From the NCBI GenBank assembly GCA_910587355.1, contig CAJUKF010000019.1, positions 1 to 24,464 on the forward strand: a DNA stretch of 24,464 bases. The letters are read 5' to 3'. Source of the DNA: an uncultured Muribaculaceae bacterium (lineage in GTDB: Bacteria > Bacteroidota > Bacteroidia > Bacteroidales > Muribaculaceae). Shown here in pieces: positions 14,237 through 20,756 of this stretch. The number at the start of each line of letters is the position of its first letter. Within the stretch, counting starts at the first letter, position 1. The notes beneath the pieces are model-generated. The model ran no database searches, had not been told where the DNA came from, and saw nothing but the letters and a program-made list of their open reading frames with translations. Position numbers and translations under genes: made by a program.

Positions 14237-15967
14237 CTAAAATTCCGCTGTGAGGCCGCTCCTGATTATCAGCTCGGAAATATGCCAGGCTTGAATTTTC
14301 AGCGAATCCGAAGACGCGTCTGATTTGCCGTGGAGGCGGCCGGCGATATCGGCGGCAGAGCTGTTGCCGTAAGTGAGTATGGATTCACCGAGCCAGTGGC
14401 AGCGCTGTCTGTCGCGCCCCATTATCTGTAGCAGAGTAGGGTATATGTCAATCTGCCCCACCGGGCCTGCAATCTCTTCCGTGTGACCGGTATTGGCGGC
14501 GATGAAGGCAATAGGTGTTATGTCGTAGCAGTTTTCGCCTGAGAGACCTATATTGTGGTCTGATGCAATCGCAATTACCGACGAATCACGAATTTCCACA
14601 GGCAACAGTTCTCGCAGGAATTTCCCGAGTGCGGTGTCGAATAAATTGATTGCTTTCACGTAGTGTCTTTGAATGTCGGAGGTACCGTAATCATTGAGCC
14701 ACGGTGCTATAGTGTCGCTCTGCGCCTGCTCATAAGGAAAATGAGAAGTTAGGGTTGTGATTTCGGCAAGAAACGGCTGAGATGCTGTCATGGCGCCGAT
14801 TCGCTCTCCGGAAGCTTTGAAAAGTGATGCATCGTAGTCTGGTTCCTGTCCGAGACAGTCGTGCAGAGCATCGTAGCCGTACTGTCGGCTTGTCTGAGCA
14901 TGATACCATGCCCTGCTGTCCTCGCATATAAATTCTTCGGCACTCCTGACTTCGAGGGCGCGAGGCAAGCCGATAACCTTGTTTTCATTGAAAGTTACCG
15001 CAGCAACAGTGTTTTTGAGCGGCAAAAGGCCGGTGTTATATATGAATTGCCCGTCGGCGGAGAAGCCCATAGATACTTGCGGAATGACATTAAGACACGA
15101 TATGGTACCTTCGGCTTGAATAAGAGAGTCAAGTACCGGGGTTACTGAGCGTCCGTTATGCTTAAGGCTGATTGCCCACGAATTGAGCGATTCTACAATG
15201 ATGAAAATCAGATTCTTCTCACGGTTGGACATAAATGTGCTGTCACATTCATACGGCTTTTTATTATCGAAAAACTGCTTTATTTCAGATAACTCTGACG
15301 GCGAAAGTTCTTTATGTCGCGAGACTTTGGTGCAGTATGTGTCGTAGCCGAAATAAAGCAGACTGCCTCCTTGCCTGAACACATTGGATGTGCCGCTTAT
15401 CGCCAGATTTTCCCAGCCGTAGAATCTGAAATCTTCTTTAAATATAGTAGTCACATTCAGAATGGTGAAAAAACAGTACCCGGACGCCGGAATAACTGCT
15501 GCCGCGATACGTGCGGCGGATTTGAGTGCCGGGCATCGGTATGGCCGCAGATGTATATATGCCGCCCAATCGGCAGCAATTGCAATCAGATACAGTAAAT
15601 CATGTTTGCGGAATAAATCCGGGATGCATTTCAGCACAATTACATTGTAGCTCGCCGGCGAGAATATCAGTGAGGCTCTGAGACTTATTCCCGAATATCG
15701 GCAGTATAGTATGTCGGCCCATAGCCAGAGCAGAAAGATGCTTGCGATTATTGCCGATGCTATCCGTGCGCGTCCCTTCAGAAAAAGCGCCGGCGAGGCG
15801 AAAAGCATCGCTTCTGAGAAGTATATGTGCCAGTTGTCTAATCCTTTCGCACCGAGCTGATTGCATATATGCAGCTGCTCGCCGCAGTAGATGGATGCAA
15901 CGCATATTGCCCAGTATAATACTGTGCGTAAAACCGGAGAGAATATTTGACGTTCGGATGGTCTCAT
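14237..15967 (-). CDS. Membrane-anchored LTA-synthase-like phospho-/sulfo-transferase family protein
   Basis: About 576 aa. The N-terminal ~170 residues contain roughly five membrane spans. The C-terminal ~310 residues form an extracytoplasmic alkaline-phosphatase-superfamily (sulfatase fold) domain of the LtaS/phosphoglycerol transferase type. Numbered from the chosen ATG, the metal and catalytic positions are Glu259 (FIIVESLNSW), the nucleophile position Ser303 (MGFSADGQF), His409 (LTSHFPY) and Asp470-His471 (ASDHNIG). This parallels E255, T300, H416, D475 and H476 of LtaS, with Ser in place of Thr. I use the ATG at 15965-15967: the longer frame from 16048 overlaps gtrA by 59 nt and begins with a non-family segment. 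In a Gram-negative, such enzymes usually decorate envelope glycans or lipids with phosphoglycerol or phosphoethanolamine; the real substrate is unknown. It is last in the pheS operon. Confidence 0.85.
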   Translation of the reverse strand: MRPSERQIFSPVLRTVLYWAICVASIYCGEQLHICNQLGAKGLDNWHIYFSEAMLFASPALFLKGRARIASAIIASIFLLWLWADILYCRYSGISLRASLIFSPASYNVIVLKCIPDLFRKHDLLYLIAIAADWAAYIHLRPYRCPALKSAARIAAAVIPASGYCFFTILNVTTIFKEDFRFYGWENLAISGTSNVFRQGGSLLYFGYDTYCTKVSRHKELSPSELSEIKQFFDNKKPYECDSTFMSNREKNLIFIIVESLNSWAISLKHNGRSVTPVLDSLIQAEGTISCLNVIPQVSMGFSADGQFIYNTGLLPLKNTVAAVTFNENKVIGLPRALEVRSAEEFICEDSRAWYHAQTSRQYGYDALHDCLGQEPDYDASLFKASGERIGAMTASQPFLAEITTLTSHFPYEQAQSDTIAPWLNDYGTSDIQRHYVKAINLFDTALGKFLRELLPVEIRDSSVIAIASDHNIGLSGENCYDITPIAFIAANTGHTEEIAGPVGQIDIYPTLLQIMGRDRQRCHWLGESILTYGNSSAADIAGRLHGKSDASSDSLKIQAWHISELIIRSGLTAEF

Positions 15968-15989
15968 TCCTTGCGGTGACCGGACAAGG

Positions 15990-16454
15990 TTAATTCCTGA
16001 AAGTGACAGTACGGTTATAGACAAAGTTGGCGAGGGTATACACCACATTGCCCAGCACTGTGGCTATGCCGTAGCCCGAAATCACAATCCCTGCAATCAT
16101 GAAATCAAGTTTGCCGAAGTCGCTTTTCGACGTTATGGCCCATACGACCCACAGCTGAAGCAGATAGCATATCAGGAAGCCGACGAGAAAACGGATTGCT
16201 TCGCGAGTATAGCCGCCTTTGCTTTTGAATACCCACGATTTATTGCATAGAAACGAGTTAGTTACGCCGGCAATATAGCCCAGAATGTTGCATACGTAGA
16301 GGTTCCAGCCTAAGAAGGACTTGCAGAAATAAATCACGCAGAATGTGACGGCTGTGTTGAGTACTCCTACCAGACAGTATTTGATGAACTGTACCAATTT
16401 TTCGCGGCGCATGTCATCGGTTTTGTGATGAGTGGAGTCAGTCATGTTTTTCAT
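15990..16454 (-). CDS. GtrA-family membrane protein
   Basis: A 154-aa small integral membrane protein with four hydrophobic spans, matching the GtrA family. Signature segments are FIKYCLVGVLNTAVTF near the N-terminus, NILGYIAGVTNSFLCNKSW in the middle, and the typical C-terminal ANFVYNRTVTFRN. GtrA-like proteins are thought to help move undecaprenyl-linked sugars across the inner membrane for envelope glycan synthesis. Its ATG overlaps the stop of the TRIC-family gene (ATGA, 16451-16454), and 22 nt separate it from the LTA-synthase-like gene. The two may serve the same envelope-decoration pathway (inference). An alternative start three codons in (MTDS) is possible. Confidence 0.9.
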   Translation of the reverse strand: MKNMTDSTHHKTDDMRREKLVQFIKYCLVGVLNTAVTFCVIYFCKSFLGWNLYVCNILGYIAGVTNSFLCNKSWVFKSKGGYTREAIRFLVGFLICYLLQLWVVWAITSKSDFGKLDFMIAGIVISGYGIATVLGNVVYTLANFVYNRTVTFRN

Positions 16455-17092
16455 TGCTCGGGTAAATCTTTAGGGTCGACTTTAAGCAGGGGCAGTGACC
16501 AGTGGTAATGTACTGCGGCTATCCGCAGTCCTATCACGGTGGCGGCGCAGGCTATCTGTGGCACAATTATATCAACTCCGGGGATGAACATCACCAGCCA
16601 GTATATCAGGCCGCCGGCCATGCAGGCCGTGGCGTAGATGTCTTTGCGGAAAAAGAGCGGTACTTCGCTGATTAGCACATCTCGCAGAACGCCGCCGAAC
16701 GAACCCGTGATGATGCCCATCGATATGGCTACCCATGCCGGGTAGCCGGCCATGAAACTCTTTTCGATGCCTACTACGACGAATAATGCCAGACCTATGG
16801 CATCGAAGATAAATATGGTGCGCATACCTTTGACGAGCGCCTGACGGAAAATAATCACGGCTACAAGCGAAACGAATGTCACGGCGAGATACAGCGGCGA
16901 CTGCATCCAGAATACGGGTACGCCGAGCAGCATGTCGCGAAGCGTACCGCCGCCGATGGCGGTGACAAGACCGATTATGTATGCTCCGAACCAGTCGAAG
17001 GCCTTCGCAGCCGCAAGGCGTATGCCCGATATCGCGAAGGCTATGGTACCGAGAGCCTCTATTGTGATGATGAAAGGGGTTTCTTCTACCAT
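16451..17092 (-). CDS. TRIC-type cation channel family protein (UPF0126)
   Basis: A 213-aa inner-membrane protein with about seven hydrophobic spans in an inverted-repeat layout. The two diagnostic glycine-rich loops are AIGGGTLRDMLLG (about 45-57) and GSFGGVLRDVLISEVP (about 130-145). These are the paired GG-x-RD motifs of the UPF0126/YicG family, whose members are prokaryotic homologues of trimeric intracellular cation channels. The likely role is K+ or other monovalent cation flux, possibly amino-acid linked in some members. It starts 3 nt after the nth stop and overlaps gtrA by 4 nt, so it is firmly inside the operon. Confidence 0.9.
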   Translation of the reverse strand: MVEETPFIITIEALGTIAFAISGIRLAAAKAFDWFGAYIIGLVTAIGGGTLRDMLLGVPVFWMQSPLYLAVTFVSLVAVIIFRQALVKGMRTIFIFDAIGLALFVVVGIEKSFMAGYPAWVAISMGIITGSFGGVLRDVLISEVPLFFRKDIYATACMAGGLIYWLVMFIPGVDIIVPQIACAATVIGLRIAAVHYHWSLPLLKVDPKDLPEQ

Positions 17093-17095
17093 TGA

Positions 17096-17815
17096 TTATT
17101 CTTTTTTGGCGTCGGCGTTGTTCGACTTGCTGTCAGTGGCCATTTTCTTTAATTTCTCAAGATGCCGGAGTGCTGCGGCCTGTTCTTTTTCGTAATACCG
17201 GCAGACATCCGTGAGGAAACACTCGCCGCACATGGGTTTGCGGGCCTTGCATACGTAGCGGCCGTGCAGTATGAGCCAGTGGTGCGCTCGGGCGATTAAT
17301 TCCTCGGGTATGTTGTCTGTGAGGGCTTTTTCGGTGGTAAGCGGATTGCGGCTGCAGGTGGTGAGGCCTATTCGTTCGGACACGCGGAAGACATGTGTGT
17401 CCACTGCCATGGCCGGTCTGTCGTACACCACCGAGAGTATCACGTTCGCTGTCTTGCGGCCTACGCCCGGCAGGCTCATGAGGCTGTCGATGTCGTCGGG
17501 GACCTGGCCGCCGAAGTCGTCCACGAGCTTACGTGCCATACCCATGAGCGAGCGTGTTTTGTTGTTGGGGTACGAGCACGACCTGATTAGCTCGAAAATC
17601 TGTTCCTGCGTCCCCCCCGCAAGTGCTTCCGGCGTGGGAAACACCTTGAAAAAAGGTGGCGTAATGAGATTGACCCGTTTGTCGGTGCACTGCGCCGAAA
17701 GAATCACGGCCACAAGCAGCTCGTATGGATTTCCGTAGCGCAGCTCTGTGCTGGCGGTGGGCATTTCGCGCCCGAAACGCTCTATGACGGCTTTATAGCG
17801 GTCGCTCTGCTTCAT
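17096..17815 (-). CDS. nth: Endonuclease III (DNA glycosylase/AP lyase)
   Basis: A 239-aa base-excision-repair enzyme acting on oxidised pyrimidines. The helix-hairpin-helix motif LPGVGRKTANVIL carries the catalytic Lys121. The conserved Asp139 lies in AMAVDTHVFR. The [4Fe-4S] ligands are Cys189, Cys196, Cys199 and Cys205 in the exact C-x6-C-x2-C-x5-C spacing of E. coli Nth. The C-terminus is about 30 residues longer than E. coli (211 aa) and is Lys/Ala/Asn-rich. The ATG at 17813-17815 aligns with known Nth N-termini. An upstream GTG (17837-17839) would add eight residues but lies inside a hairpin. It is downstream of pheS by 74 nt and 3 nt ahead of the TRIC gene. Confidence 0.96.
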   Translation of the reverse strand: MKQSDRYKAVIERFGREMPTASTELRYGNPYELLVAVILSAQCTDKRVNLITPPFFKVFPTPEALAGGTQEQIFELIRSCSYPNNKTRSLMGMARKLVDDFGGQVPDDIDSLMSLPGVGRKTANVILSVVYDRPAMAVDTHVFRVSERIGLTTCSRNPLTTEKALTDNIPEELIARAHHWLILHGRYVCKARKPMCGECFLTDVCRYYEKEQAAALRHLEKLKKMATDSKSNNADAKKE

Positions 17816-17833
17816 CTCCCTTATTGTCGGTAC

Positions 17834-17865
17834 GGCCACGGACGCCTGCAGTGGCGCACGTGGCC
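17834..17865 (-). promoter_or_regulatory. Stem-loop between pheS and nth
   Basis: Arms GGCCACG (17834-17840) and CGTGGCC (17859-17865) pair perfectly. An inner CGCC/GGCG stem (17843-17846 with 17853-17856) leaves a 6-nt loop. No U-tract follows on the minus strand. It sits 19 nt upstream of the nth ATG, so it may be an mRNA processing or stability element, or a partial attenuator of the distal genes. Confidence 0.45.
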
Positions 17866-17889
17866 GGTATGATGTTTTCTGTTATAAAA

Positions 17890-18909
17890 TCAGTGTGCTG
17901 CGGTGAACTCGTCGAGGAAGCGGATGTCGTTCTCTGAGAAGAGACGCAAATCCTTTACGCGGTATTTGAGGTTGGTGATACGCTCGATGCCCATGCCCAG
18001 AGCAAAGCCGCTGTACTCTTTTGAATCGATGCCGCATGCCTCGAGAACTGCCGGGTCTACCATACCGCAGCCAAGAATCTCCACCCAGCCGGTGCCTTTG
18101 CAGAAAGAGCAGCCCTTGCCGCCGCACAAATCGCAGCTGATATCCATTTCAGCCGACGGCTCTGTGAACGGGAAGTAGCTCGGACGCAGACGTATGTCGG
18201 TCTGAGGTCCGAACATTTCGCGGGCGAAGTAGAGCAGTGTCTGGCGGAGGTCGGCGAATGTCACGTTCTTGTCAATGTAAAGAGCCTCAACCTGATGGAA
18301 GAAGCAGTGTGCGCGTGCCGATATAGCTTCGTTACGGTAGACACGACCCGGACAGATGATGCGGATAGGAGGCTTCTGGCTTGTCATGACGCGTGTCTGA
18401 ACCGATGATGTGTGTGTGCGGAGCAGCACGTCGGGCTGACGGTTGATGAAGAACGTATCCTGCATGTCGCGGGCAGGGTGGTCGGGGGCGAAGTTGAGCG
18501 ATTCGAACACATGCCAGTCGTCCTCGACTTCAGGCCCCTCGGCAATCGTGAAGCCCAGGCGGCGGAAGATATCGATAATCTGCTCCCGGACAAGTGACAG
18601 CGGATGACGTGTGCCTATGTTTACGGGTGCGGCGCTGCGGGTCAGGTCAAGAGCATCATCGCATCCGCAGCACGCTTCGGCTGCTTCGCGGAGGGCGTTG
18701 ATATGCTCAGTGGCGAAATTCTTGAGTTCGTTGAGGGCTTGACCGAGTTCGCGTTTCTGTTCGGCGGGAACATTACGGAAATCGTTCATCAGCGCGCTTA
18801 TGGCGCCTTTTTTGCTCAGATATTTTATGCGGAGGGCCTCTACTTCTTCGGGCGTGGCTGTCGTCACTGCCTCAAGTTCGGCCCGTATTTGTTTGATTTG
18901 GTCTATCAT
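17890..18909 (-). CDS. pheS: Phenylalanyl-tRNA synthetase alpha subunit
   Basis: A 339-aa class II synthetase subunit that, with PheT, charges tRNA(Phe). The N-terminal coiled coil (about 1-85) binds tRNA. The catalytic domain has motif 2 RIICPGRVYRNE (183-194), the RAHCFFHQVEALYID block, FPFTEPSAEMD and motif 3 GFALGMGIER (301-310). Four cysteines at 259, 262, 267 and 270 (CDLCGGKGCSFC) form a probable zinc knuckle, as is usual for many bacterial PheS. pheT is not next to it, a split common in Bacteroidetes. It is the first gene of the pheS-nth-TRIC-gtrA-LTA-like operon. The next feature upstream is a receptor pseudogene on the opposite strand. Confidence 0.97.
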   Translation of the reverse strand: MIDQIKQIRAELEAVTTATPEEVEALRIKYLSKKGAISALMNDFRNVPAEQKRELGQALNELKNFATEHINALREAAEACCGCDDALDLTRSAAPVNIGTRHPLSLVREQIIDIFRRLGFTIAEGPEVEDDWHVFESLNFAPDHPARDMQDTFFINRQPDVLLRTHTSSVQTRVMTSQKPPIRIICPGRVYRNEAISARAHCFFHQVEALYIDKNVTFADLRQTLLYFAREMFGPQTDIRLRPSYFPFTEPSAEMDISCDLCGGKGCSFCKGTGWVEILGCGMVDPAVLEACGIDSKEYSGFALGMGIERITNLKYRVKDLRLFSENDIRFLDEFTAAH

Positions 18910-18931
18910 CGCTATTAGTGTTTCAAGACTG

Positions 18932-18939
18932 CAAAGTTA
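18932..18939 (-). promoter_or_regulatory. -7 element of the pheS promoter
   Basis: The minus-strand octamer is TAACTTTG, a perfect TAnnTTTG, 22 nt upstream of the pheS ATG. The expected -33 TTTG is missing at 20 nt (GCAT there). The region beyond runs into the receptor remnant, so the original -33 may have been altered by the deletion that removed the receptor 5' end. Confidence 0.5.
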
Positions 18940-18954
18940 CATATTTTTTTCGAA

Positions 18955-19479
18955 ATGCGATGCCTCTCTCTCATTTCTGTTTGTCATGATAATGTCATAT
19001 TTATTCTCCGACACATTTCCTATTCTCTTGCATGGTCCGACCGCACTTTTCCCGATAAGAACGGAGGCCATACGTTTCCTGCGCGTTTCGACAACAGGCA
19101 CACCGTGAATGTGCTTCTCAACTGCCACGTCAGCGACAGAATGAGCCTGAATGCTGTCTGGACAGGCCATTCGGGCAACCGCTTCACCCTCTTGCCGCAG
19201 GCATGGGAGTCGCCGGACTTCGGCACGACCTATGCCGGTGATGAAATTCCTCTCAGGACACGAATCAACAATTATCAGTTGCCTTTCTATCACCGTCTCG
19301 ACCTCTCGTGCACGGTGAGCAACAGGCGCGGCTATTGGACATTCAGCCTTTTCAACGCATACTGCCATATGAACACCGTGGCAGTGCGCCGTGCCTACGA
19401 CAATGCCAATCGTCCCGTGTTTCAGAAAGTCAAGCTTTTACCCATTATCCCCTCGGTTTCCTATACATGGCAATTCTAA
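18955..19479 (+). pseudogene. C-terminal remnant of a TonB-dependent receptor
   Basis: The frame is open for 174 codons. From about 19010 onward it reads as the last ~155 residues of an outer-membrane TonB-dependent receptor barrel: ISYSLAWSDRTF, FPARFDNRHTVNV, then LPFYHRLDLS, FSLFNAYCHMN, RPVFQKVKLLPIIPSVSYTW and the terminal aromatic Phe. Intact receptors have some 700-900 residues or more. The plug, the carboxypeptidase-like N-terminal domain and most of the barrel are absent, and only about 100 nt separate the homology start from pheS. No signal peptide is present, so the fragment cannot be exported. The stop overlaps the ATG of the DUF4249 gene by 13 nt, the usual arrangement of an intact pair. 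It is a truncated relic, not a functional gene. Confidence 0.82.
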
Positions 19480-19732
19480 GATACATCATCCCCGTTCTTC
19501 TGGTCCCTTTTTTGACCGCGTGCTATGAAGATTTCAATCCTGACATTGACACGGACCCCGTTCTCTGTCTGAATTCGCTTATTACGGCCGGAGAACCAAT
19601 CGAAGTGAGGGTCACGCATACGTGGAGATTCAATGACGAAAAATCTGAGCGCAATCATGAAGTCGCGGATGCCGTCGTCACTGTTTTCGCCAATGAAAAA
19701 GTTGTCGGACCCGACTATCCGGCGAAAGAAGG

Positions 19733-19741
19733 TGACAGAAT
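19733..19741. repeat. Target-site duplication, left copy
   Basis: TGACAGAAT, directly repeated at 20018-20026 on the other side of the element. Bases outside both copies differ, so the duplication is exactly 9 bp. Confidence 0.9.
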
Positions 19742-19758
19742 TATTGGTGTCCGGTAAA
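19742..19758 (+). repeat. Left terminal inverted repeat of the MITE-like element
   Basis: Perfect 17-nt match to the reverse complement of 20001-20017; the match ends at the 18th base (C versus A). Confidence 0.92.
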
Positions 19759-20000
19759 CGTTTTTAATACCTTGTTCTTATTGATTTTGGTAGTGGACAA
19801 GCCCCTTTCTGCCTGATAATAACAGCTGTCCGGTGAAAATAGTCCTCTATTTAATAATAGAATAAACATATCTGTACGTTAAATCCAATTTAAACACGAT
19901 ATAATGACCATATAAGCCTTTTTCATGTGATTTTAGTGTTCTTGTACGTTTGCTACATCGGCTGTCCGGTAAACTTATAGATAAAAACTCATCCAAAAGT

Positions 20001-20017
20001 TTTACCGGACACCAATA
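20001..20017 (-). repeat. Right terminal inverted repeat of the MITE-like element
   Basis: Reads TATTGGTGTCCGGTAAA on the minus strand, identical to the left end. Confidence 0.92.
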
Positions 20018-20026
20018 TGACAGAAT
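20018..20026. repeat. Target-site duplication, right copy
   Basis: TGACAGAAT, the second copy of the 9-bp target sequence of the DUF4249 gene. Confidence 0.9.
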
Positions 20027-20756
20027 ACGCATCATTGCCCGAAGCCCTGCATATGGCACTGCGAGTGCCGAAGTTACCGTGCCCTATGCCACGCCAATCG
20101 GTAAGGTTACGGTCTCTCCTGTTGTCACGGATATCTGGATGGGTGACAAGGATTTCTATCATTACGATATGTTTGCCGACATCACATTCAGTATGGGTAT
20201 CACGCTTGATGTCAGCGACCCCGCGGCATACGACAATTATTATCATTTCGGATATAATTGGTTCAGTAACACTGTCGACGATGATTTCGGTTATGACACC
20301 GTGGGCCGGTTGTCTCTCGGAACTTTGGAATACGATTCAGAGCCGATATTCAAGGAACATATCGGAGTATTTGAGACCGTTATGGGAAATGACGACACGG
20401 ATTTTGTATTCTTTTCCGACCGTCAGTTCGCCGGTCGCACATATACGCTTCATCTGAATTTTTCCCATAATTCATTTAATGTGAAATCCAGATATTACGA
20501 CGATGCTCTTCTTGAATGCGGAGTCAACCTATATCTCACCACGGTATCGCAGAGTTATTACAACTGGGCCGTATATAAATGGAATGCCGACGAGGGCATA
20601 ATCGGAGACCTGTCCGATATCGGTCTTGTGGAATCGAAATGGGGTTACAGCAATGTCTCGACCGGTGCGGGAGTGGTGGCCGCAAAAGCCGCCGTAAAAT
20701 ATACACTGAGCCTCAAAGACTTCCTTCAGAAGACTTTAAGTTGCTCGGAATAGGTA

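Larger units (their letters stand above)
19742..20017. mobile_element. 276-bp MITE-like non-autonomous transposable element
   Basis: Perfect 17-bp terminal inverted repeats (TATTGGTGTCCGGTAAA; left 19742-19758, right 20001-20017) bound an AT-rich, non-coding 276-bp segment. It is flanked by identical 9-bp direct repeats TGACAGAAT (19733-19741 and 20018-20026), a target-site duplication. The host frame is exactly restored on removal. There is no transposase. The core TGTCCGGTRAA also occurs twice inside (19827-19837, 19963-19973). The parent family cannot be named from the sequence; mobilisation would need a related full-length IS elsewhere in the genome. Confidence 0.92.
19467..20753 (+). pseudogene. 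DUF4249 lipoprotein gene split by a MITE-like insertion
   Basis: The 5' part (19467-19741) encodes a lipoprotein signal peptide with lipobox LTAC and Cys19, then an Ig-like start (DPVLCLNSLITAGEPIEVRV). The frame stops at TAA 19755-19757 inside the insertion. The 3' part (20018-20753) continues the same protein (RIRIIARSPAYGTASAEVTV to the C-terminus KDFLQKTLSCSE). Removing the 276-bp element and one 9-bp duplicate joins GAC AGA ATA CGC in frame and restores a protein of about 333 aa. That is a normal DUF4249 length: an outer-membrane lipoprotein typically encoded beside TonB-dependent receptors. The 3' half could at most be made from a TTG at 19950 in the element, without a signal peptide. 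With its receptor partner truncated, the locus is dead. Confidence 0.85.

Noticed and set aside
15968..16048. Longer N-terminus of the LTA-synthase-like protein
   Set aside because: It would overlap gtrA by 59 nt; the ATG at 15967 precedes the first membrane span directly.
19950..20753. Separate gene starting at a TTG inside the inserted element
   Set aside because: Its first 23 codons come from the element and its inverted repeat, and it lacks a signal peptide. The rest is the 3' part of the interrupted DUF4249 gene.
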